A stretch of 12,175 nt of DNA from assembly GCA_020854785.1 (NCBI GenBank), contig JAHFZE010000267.1:1-12175 (forward strand), written 5' to 3'. Both the position numbers and the translations under genes were made by a program. The notes beneath the pieces are model-generated. The model had not been told where the DNA came from. It saw only the letters and a program-made list of their open reading frames with translations, and made no database searches. The stretch is from Methanomethylovorans sp. (lineage in GTDB: Archaea > Halobacteriota > Methanosarcinia > Methanosarcinales > Methanosarcinaceae). This document shows positions 7,687 through 12,175 of the stretch, one piece after another (positions within the stretch are counted from its first letter, which is position 1; each line of letters starts with the position of its first letter).

Positions 7687-8211
7687 ATGCAGGGAACTAT
7701 AGAGACCATTCTTTCAAGAAGAAGCATCCGCAGTTATACTCATGAGCCTGTGGCCAGATCCGACATAACAATGGTCCTGGAGGCCGGACGCTGGGCACCA
7801 TCGGGCCTTAATAATCAGCCCTGGAAATTCATAGTGGTGTATAATAGGGATACAATAGAAAAGATGGCCGCTTGTACACGCTATTCTTCCATTGTGCAGA
7901 ACGCAGGTGTTGTTATAGCTGTTTTTCTGGATACTTCCCAGATGTATGATCGCACAAAAGATGTGCAATCCATAGGTGCAGCCATAGAGAACATGCTGCT
8001 TGCCTGTTGTGAACTTGGACTGGGAGCTGTCTGGCTTGGAGAGATCCTTAACAATAAAGAACAAGTGAATTTGATTTTAAAAGCCCCTGAATCTCTTGAA
8101 CTCATGGCCGCACTGGCCATAGGGCATCCTGGCGAGAGAAAAACCACATCTTCAAGGAAAGAACTTAAAGAAATAGCCTTTGAAGAGCTTTATGGCCCTC
8201 AATGGAGGTAG
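7687..8211 (+). CDS. Nitroreductase family FMN oxidoreductase
   Basis: Cytosolic flavoprotein of the NfsB/NADH-oxidase-like fold, reducing nitroaromatics, quinones or flavins with NAD(P)H; the physiological substrate in methanogens is usually unknown. Seen: 174 residues, toward the short end of the family. The FMN phosphate motif RRSIRSY lies near the start (about 11-17), PSGLNNQPW follows at about 38-46, then the dimer/FMN helix GAAIENMLLACCELGLGAVWLGE, and finally AIGHPGE. The ATG at 7687 is preferred to an in-frame GTG at 7678 because AAGTGAT (7677-7683) makes a fair ribosome binding site and the TATA box puts the transcript start near 7675. The stop is TAG with an in-frame TGA two codons later. 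Same strand as ilvC but with its own promoter signal, so probably not part of the ilv operon; convergent with topA. Confidence 0.9.
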   Translation: MQGTIETILSRRSIRSYTHEPVARSDITMVLEAGRWAPSGLNNQPWKFIVVYNRDTIEKMAACTRYSSIVQNAGVVIAVFLDTSQMYDRTKDVQSIGAAIENMLLACCELGLGAVWLGEILNNKEQVNLILKAPESLELMAALAIGHPGERKTTSSRKELKEIAFEELYGPQWR

Positions 8212-8395
8212 AGATGAAGCCGCAAAGCGGAATTAAGGAGGTTTAAGGATATATTTTGGATTTAGACACCAGTTTGGTAGTAGAAGGTTTTCCTGTTTTG
8301 CCCTTCATCTCTAATTCCTAGTATGTACTTCTTGTATTTAAAGATTTGTTCGCAATATGACTAATCAAGGATAATTGATTTAGAATAAGATCAAG
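8212..8395. other. Convergent spacer between nitroreductase and topA
   Basis: Non-coding as far as I can see. It holds a small GC stem CCGC-AAA-GCGG (8219-8229) just past the nitroreductase stop and an AT-rich 6-bp inverted repeat AATCAA/TTGATT (8363-8368 with 8375-8380) just past the topA stop. Neither has a classic T-run attached, so these are weak terminator candidates only. The AT-rich remainder could end transcription from both sides. Confidence 0.3.
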
Positions 8396-10732
8396 TCAAT
8401 TTGAAGTCCTTTTTTTACCCTGAGCTTTTCCACAGCTGCGGTTTGCACATATTTCAGTGGCTTCCTTATCTTTTTCTTTTATGCGGATCATTTTCCATCC
8501 GCATATCTCGCACCTGCGTTCAAGTACTGTAAGTCTGCCTTCCTGCGGCAAGGACTGAGTACGGCCACATCGTTCACTACAACCCAGAAAGCGAGAATCT
8601 TTGGTAGTGACAAGACACATCTCACCGTCACAGGCAGGACACGGACCAACCACTTCAGGGGGGAAGCATTCCTTCACCCGGTCACATGCAAAACAGGGTC
8701 CAATGCCCACTGCCCAGCAATACTTGTTCCCTACCTTTATTACTGCAGCTCCACCCTTCGTACAACTTTTTGAACGAAGCACTGAAAGGGCACCTTCCCT
8801 GGGTAAAGGATAGCTGTTCCTGCATTGCGGATAGCCGGTACATCCTACAAAACGGCCATTATCAGTGCTTATTATGCGCAGCACACGCCCGCAATCCGGG
8901 CATTTGCCAATATAGTTCTTTTTGTCCTCAGTGGCATTCCCGTCATTTATGGACCCTGCAAGCTTCGATACAATGGAGTCTCTGCTCCCGGTAAGCTGTG
9001 CATACATCATTTTGATAAGTTCTGTTCCCTCAGAAACTGCAGTCTCTAAGTTCTTGCTGCCATCTTCCACTTTCTGTACCAGTGACTCTATACGTGCCCT
9101 TATTTCCGGTTTCACCACAACAGGTATAGATGCGCTAAGAGCGTCCATCAGAATAAAACCAGTTTCCTGAATGACTATGGTCTTGCCTTTAGTTTCAAAA
9201 TAACCACGTTTCTTGTTCGTTTCTATATGGGAAGGAGCTGTTGCCTTGGTACCGATACCATGCTTATCCATGAGGGTGAGGAGTTCGGCTTCTGTAAGAT
9301 GCTTAGGAGGGGTTGTTCGGGAAGCTATGTTCTCCAGTTTTTTCACCTTGACCTCCTCTTGCTCCCCTATATCAGGCAGGAACTTGTCATTCTTTGTCTC
9401 AAAAGGATACACGGCCATCCAGCCTTCTTTTTTCATTACTGACCCGGAAGAGTCGAACAGCTCTTTTTCCACTGTGATCTCAAGATGCGTTTTCTCGAAT
9501 AAAGCTGCAGGCATGAGGTTCGCAAGGAAATGCCGTGCTATCAGGTCATAGACCTTGCCCGCACCTTCTGTTTTTACAGCTTTTTCCACTTCCTTTACAG
9601 CAACTGCTTTTATCGGATGTATGGGGGGGTGGTCGTGTCCGTCCTTTGTACCATTGCGTCCAGCAATATCTCCAGCCGAGAGTATGGCAAGTGCATGGTC
9701 CCTGTATTCTGTGGATGTGAAGCCTATCACCTTTGACCTAAAATCAAAATCATCGGCATATTTATTCGTCTCTGTCCTGGGGTAGCTTGTAAAACCGTTA
9801 AGATATAACTGCTCAGCTATCTCAAGAGCAGACTCGGGACTGATGTTCAGGAACTTTGAGGCGCGTTTGAGGAATTCAGTGGTGTTGAGCGGGTATGGTG
9901 CATTTGTCTTTACTTCTGTAACGCTCTTTTTTGTAACCAGCCCGTTCTTGCATGTCCGGATACGATCGAATATATCGGCCGCTTTTGCCTTATCTTTTAT
10001 ATTGCCTGCGCGGTGCACTCCTTTGAAGTCCATGTCCTTTGCATGGAAAAGTGCTTCTATTTTCCAGAAATCCTCAGGACTGAATTCTCTAATGGCCTTT
10101 TCTCTTTCATACACAAAACCGCAGGTAGGGGTCTGGCACGGTCCGATGGAAAGGATGTCCTTGGTGCGTGCTCTCTCTCTCACGGCCAGGGTGAGGTACC
10201 GTGTAAAAGCAGCGCCCATCTTAAGATCAAGGATCTGGCGGGCATCCGCAGACATTGCCATAGCTGTATCAGGTTCCATCGGTTTATCGAAAGCCTTAGT
10301 GATCTCAGAGGCTGACAATGAAGAGAACCTTGCTCTTTTTACAGGAGCACGGGAAACCCTGGATGCAAGTTCCTTTGCTTCAAAACCGATATTTTCGCCT
10401 TCCCTGTCAAAATCGCAGGCAAGTATTATCCCTTCAGCTTCTCTGGCAAGAGATATAATGGCATCTGCAAACGGTTTTTTTGTAACTGTCTTGATAGGTT
10501 GTGTATCTATCAATTTGGCCGGGTCCACAGATCGCCAGTCGTTCAGCTCCTGTGGGAAATCATAACCCATTATATGACCCGAAAGACCCATTACCTGCCA
10601 TTCCTTACCATTCCTTCGGAACACATAGACAGGCACTCCTTCGACAAGCTTTCTGTCAGGCTTGCCTCCGCTTAGGATATTGGCTATCTGTGAGGCAGCT
10701 TTGTTCTTTTCGGTAAATACAATAACGGTCAT
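8396..10732 (-). CDS. topA: DNA topoisomerase I, type IA, with cysteine-rich zinc-ribbon tail
   Basis: Relaxes negatively supercoiled DNA by cutting and resealing one strand through a 5' phosphotyrosine. Seen: 778 residues. The TOPRIM domain has E8 in VFTEKNKAA and the metal-binding CDFDREGE (D107, D109, E111). Domain IV has IGPCQTPT (196-203). The nucleophile is Y317 in SYPRTET, followed by DHPPIHP (367-373) and the GIGTKAT loop (492-498). From 608 on come cysteine clusters: C611/C614/C631/C637, C657/C672/C680/C683, C698/C701/C718/C722 and C741/C744/C762/C767. Together they suggest four zinc ribbons or degenerate copies that would bind single-stranded DNA. The tail ends in a basic KKRTSN stretch. 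The ATG at 10732 starts at the first TOPRIM strand, as in relatives; a GGTG ribosome binding site lies 11 nt upstream in a potential hairpin. No reverse-gyrase helicase domain is attached, which suggests a mesophile or moderate thermophile. Confidence 0.95.
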   Translation of the reverse strand: MTVIVFTEKNKAASQIANILSGGKPDRKLVEGVPVYVFRRNGKEWQVMGLSGHIMGYDFPQELNDWRSVDPAKLIDTQPIKTVTKKPFADAIISLAREAEGIILACDFDREGENIGFEAKELASRVSRAPVKRARFSSLSASEITKAFDKPMEPDTAMAMSADARQILDLKMGAAFTRYLTLAVRERARTKDILSIGPCQTPTCGFVYEREKAIREFSPEDFWKIEALFHAKDMDFKGVHRAGNIKDKAKAADIFDRIRTCKNGLVTKKSVTEVKTNAPYPLNTTEFLKRASKFLNISPESALEIAEQLYLNGFTSYPRTETNKYADDFDFRSKVIGFTSTEYRDHALAILSAGDIAGRNGTKDGHDHPPIHPIKAVAVKEVEKAVKTEGAGKVYDLIARHFLANLMPAALFEKTHLEITVEKELFDSSGSVMKKEGWMAVYPFETKNDKFLPDIGEQEEVKVKKLENIASRTTPPKHLTEAELLTLMDKHGIGTKATAPSHIETNKKRGYFETKGKTIVIQETGFILMDALSASIPVVVKPEIRARIESLVQKVEDGSKNLETAVSEGTELIKMMYAQLTGSRDSIVSKLAGSINDGNATEDKKNYIGKCPDCGRVLRIISTDNGRFVGCTGYPQCRNSYPLPREGALSVLRSKSCTKGGAAVIKVGNKYCWAVGIGPCFACDRVKECFPPEVVGPCPACDGEMCLVTTKDSRFLGCSERCGRTQSLPQEGRLTVLERRCEICGWKMIRIKEKDKEATEICANRSCGKAQGKKRTSN

Positions 10733-10847
10733 GATATATCCCGCACCTTTCAGAATGGTGCGCGATACATTACAACTGACATTACATTAACTTTATCGCT
10801 TGTCTGAAAAGAAAGTACACTAAAAAGAAAGTACAGGGGAGCCAGCT
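10733..10847 (-). promoter_or_regulatory. topA upstream region: direct repeats and ribosome-site hairpin
   Basis: Going toward topA on the minus strand: two 12-mers GTACTTTCTTTT, 16 nt apart (+ strand 10823-10834 and 10807-10818), form a T-rich tract that probably ends the membrane-protein message. Then come two TGTAATGT copies, 12 nt apart (10779-10786 and 10767-10774). Last is a 6-bp hairpin CGCACC/GGTGCG (10757-10762 with 10742-10747) whose second arm contains the GGTG ribosome binding site of topA. No strong TATA box is visible, so topA may have a weak promoter or be reached by read-through. Confidence 0.35.
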
Positions 10848-11270
10848 TCAGGCTAAAAGGCTGGCCGCATAGCTCAGTACAAGATAGACTGGGCTGTCAT
10901 AACCTCCCATTACAAGCAGGTTATTGAACATTATCATCACGCCCATTATTGCAATGGTATGTCTGAGGGCATTCCATGCGAAGGCTTGATCATGTTTTTT
11001 CCCTTTAGAGGAGCGTATGATATAAGCATAGCTTCCCAGCAGTGCCATCAAGAAGAATACTTTGAACAGTATGATGCTGTAGAGCCCATGCATGGAAGCG
11101 AACGTGGATACCGCCGGATTACCTTCCTGTGCAAGTCCTGTTTCTATGGCATATATAGTGGTCAGAAGATCGCCTATCACATAGAACAGCAGGACGAACT
11201 TTATGTCCCGCAGGAACCCGTAAAGATCCACACCGTAAACTAATGAACTTTTTTCGACACTCCGGGTCAT
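10848..11270 (-). CDS. Four-helix integral membrane protein, DUF5658-like
   Basis: Function unknown. Seen: 140 residues with four hydrophobic segments, about 22-41, 62-84, 103-120 and 127-140, and a polar basic loop SSKGKKHDQ at 87-95. The first segment carries GDLLTT (33-38), followed by a loop with QEGNP (48-52). A GD-x-x-TT plus E-x-NP signature is what I associate with the small archaeal DUF5658 membrane family; that assignment is from memory. No signal peptide or known catalytic motif. ATG 11270 has GGTGG (11275-11279 on the + strand as CCACC) 4 nt upstream. A TATA-like CTTATATAG (11331-11339, minus) predicts a leader of about 37 nt. The gene ends by running into the cytosolic side with no tail and is followed by a T-rich tract. 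It is on the same strand as topA, 115 nt upstream, and divergent from thiC; neither neighbour suggests a role. Confidence 0.75.
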   Translation of the reverse strand: MTRSVEKSSLVYGVDLYGFLRDIKFVLLFYVIGDLLTTIYAIETGLAQEGNPAVSTFASMHGLYSIILFKVFFLMALLGSYAYIIRSSKGKKHDQAFAWNALRHTIAIMGVMIMFNNLLVMGGYDSPVYLVLSYAASLLA

Positions 11271-11451
11271 CGTACCACCGCGACCTTACCGCGTCTTATT
11301 CCACGCAGCTAATAAGTACTCTGCACTCAGCTATATAAGAATATCTATATCTTTGTATATAATGCTACTAATTATGATGAGATATCTTGCCCATAAGGAA
11401 TGTCCGGAGTCAGCAAAAGGCTTTTATCTTCGTGTTCATACGGGAATAGCA
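11271..11451. promoter_or_regulatory. Divergent promoter region between the membrane protein and thiC
   Basis: For the leftward gene CTTATATAG (11331-11339, minus) is a good TATA box. For thiC two candidates exist: TATATAATG around 11356-11364, giving a leader of roughly 65 nt, or CTTTTATC (11421-11428), giving an almost leaderless message at ATG 11452. Near-repeats CAGCTAATAAG (11308-11318) and CAGCTATATAAG (11329-11340) lie side by side. I looked for the CTGAGA and ACCTGA boxes of a TPP riboswitch upstream of thiC and do not see them. Confidence 0.4.
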
Positions 11452-12175
11452 ATGACACTCATGGAAGATGCAAAACAGGGGATAATAGCTCCCCAGATAC
11501 AGGAAGTAGCTGAAAAAGAAGGTATAGATCCCGACCTTGTACGCTCCTGTGTGGCAAAAGGCATCATTGCCATACCTGATAACCCTGAAAGGGATTCAAG
11601 ACCGGTGGGCATTGGCAGGTACATGAGCACTAAGATCAATGCGAACATCGGTACTTCCAGAGACTATATCAATGTAGAGGAAGAGATCGAGAAAGCGCGC
11701 ACTGCAGAAAAGTTCGGGGCCGATGCCCTCATGGACCTTTCCACGGGCGGAGATCTGGATAGTATTCGGTCCATGATCATGAAAGCTGTCCATATCCCCA
11801 TAGGTTCCGTACCTATATACCAGGCAGCATCATCCAGAAAAGCGGTTGTGGATATGACCTCTGATGACATGTTCAATGCGGTCAGGAAGCATGCCCGGGA
11901 TGGAGTGGACTTTGTCACGGTGCATGCAGGTGTGAACCTTGATTCTCTTGCAAGGATCAGAAAAGGAGATAGGATCACTGAGGTTGTCAGCCGGGGAGGT
12001 GCGTTCACTCTTGCATGGATGCTGCATAATCAGGAAGATAACCCGTTCTACGCCGAATTCGACTATCTTCTGGAAATAGCCTATGAGCATGACATGGCTG
12101 TGAGCCTTGGGGATGGCATGAGACCGGGTTGTATCCATGATGCATCTGATGGTGCAATGTTCACTGAGATAGTGA
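11452..12175 (+). CDS. thiC: Phosphomethylpyrimidine synthase ThiC, C-terminus cut by window edge
   Basis: Radical-SAM enzyme that rearranges aminoimidazole ribotide into hydroxymethylpyrimidine phosphate, the pyrimidine half of thiamine. Seen: 241 codons open to the right edge, of about 430 expected. The archaeal N-terminus is [12 protein letters not shown]; then [20 protein letters not shown] (about 60-80), [14 protein letters not shown] (about 92-105), [16 protein letters not shown] and SLGDGMRPG, all in the order seen in ThiC. The C-terminal CxxCxxxxC that binds the 4Fe-4S cluster lies beyond the window. Many ThiC have LRTK where this one has YMSTK, so it may be the second of two paralogues kept by some methanogens (inference). 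ATG 11452 begins the recognisable family sequence; the ribosome binding site is weak (GGGA, 6 nt upstream). The product supplies TPP, which IlvB needs, though the genes are not linked in an operon. Confidence 0.93.
   Translation, partial: MTLMEDAKQGIIAPQIQEVAEKEGIDPDLVRSCVAKGIIAIPDNPERDSRPVGIGRYMSTKINANIGTSRDYINVEEEIEKARTAEKFGADALMDLSTGGDLDSIRSMIMKAVHIPIGSVPIYQAASSRKAVVDMTSDDMFNAVRKHARDGVDFVTVHAGVNLDSLARIRKGDRITEVVSRGGAFTLAWMLHNQEDNPFYAEFDYLLEIAYEHDMAVSLGDGMRPGCIHDASDGAMFTEIV

Noticed and set aside
8256..8321. Short TTG frame (21 codons) after an AAGGAGG-like sequence at 8235-8241
   Set aside because: The ribosome-site spacing of about 14 nt is too long, no motif is visible, and it could be chance in a convergent gap.
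9843..10565. 240-codon open frame on the plus strand
   Set aside because: Antisense shadow of topA; serine- and phenylalanine-rich composition typical of a complement frame.
11271..11451. TPP riboswitch upstream of thiC
   Set aside because: The conserved CTGAGA and ACCTGA boxes are not seen in order; TATA-like promoters account for the AT-rich part.

Overview
The window reads as a chromosomal segment of a methanogenic archaeon, most likely of the Methanosarcinaceae (Methanosarcina, Methanolobus or Methanomethylovorans type). The basis is protein content: an archaeal citramalate synthase next to ilvBNC, an M42 aminopeptidase, an archaeal type IA topoisomerase with a cysteine-rich tail, and archaeal ThiC. 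Promoters are TATA-like and AT-rich, ribosome binding sites are of the GAGG/GGTG type, and the gaps between genes are AT-rich. The placement is inference; no rRNA or tRNA gene is present to confirm it.

Layout. Positions 1-816 (minus) hold the N-terminal 272 residues of an NAD-dependent sugar epimerase/dehydratase that runs off the left edge. Positions 817-1638 look empty but are not: they hold a 45-residue zinc-finger-like gene (943-1080, minus) with a structured leader, and a 153-bp non-autonomous insertion element with 13-bp terminal inverted repeats, an internal foldback and a perfect 8-bp target duplication (1226-1394). An M42 metallopeptidase follows (1639-2694), closed by a hairpin plus T-run.

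Positions 2848-7600 are a tight branched-chain amino acid operon: cimA - ilvB - ilvN - ilvC. CimA makes citramalate from pyruvate and acetyl-CoA. IlvB/IlvN (acetohydroxyacid synthase) and IlvC (ketol-acid reductoisomerase) then serve isoleucine and valine synthesis. Genes overlap by 4 nt (GTGA, ATGA) or are 24 nt apart. The operon starts behind a TATA box framed by an 11-bp perfect inverted repeat, a candidate operator.

A small FMN nitroreductase (7687-8211) has its own TATA box inside another inverted repeat. It is convergent with topA (8396-10732, minus). Upstream of topA, on the same strand, is a 140-residue four-helix membrane protein of DUF5658 type (10848-11270). It is divergent from thiC, whose first 241 codons fill 11452-12175 and run off the right edge.

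Most of the window is conserved metabolism. The less ordinary items are the insertion element, the tiny zinc-finger-like gene and the symmetric sequences around the cimA and nitroreductase TATA boxes. I found no CRISPR array, defence system, prophage or new multi-gene system.
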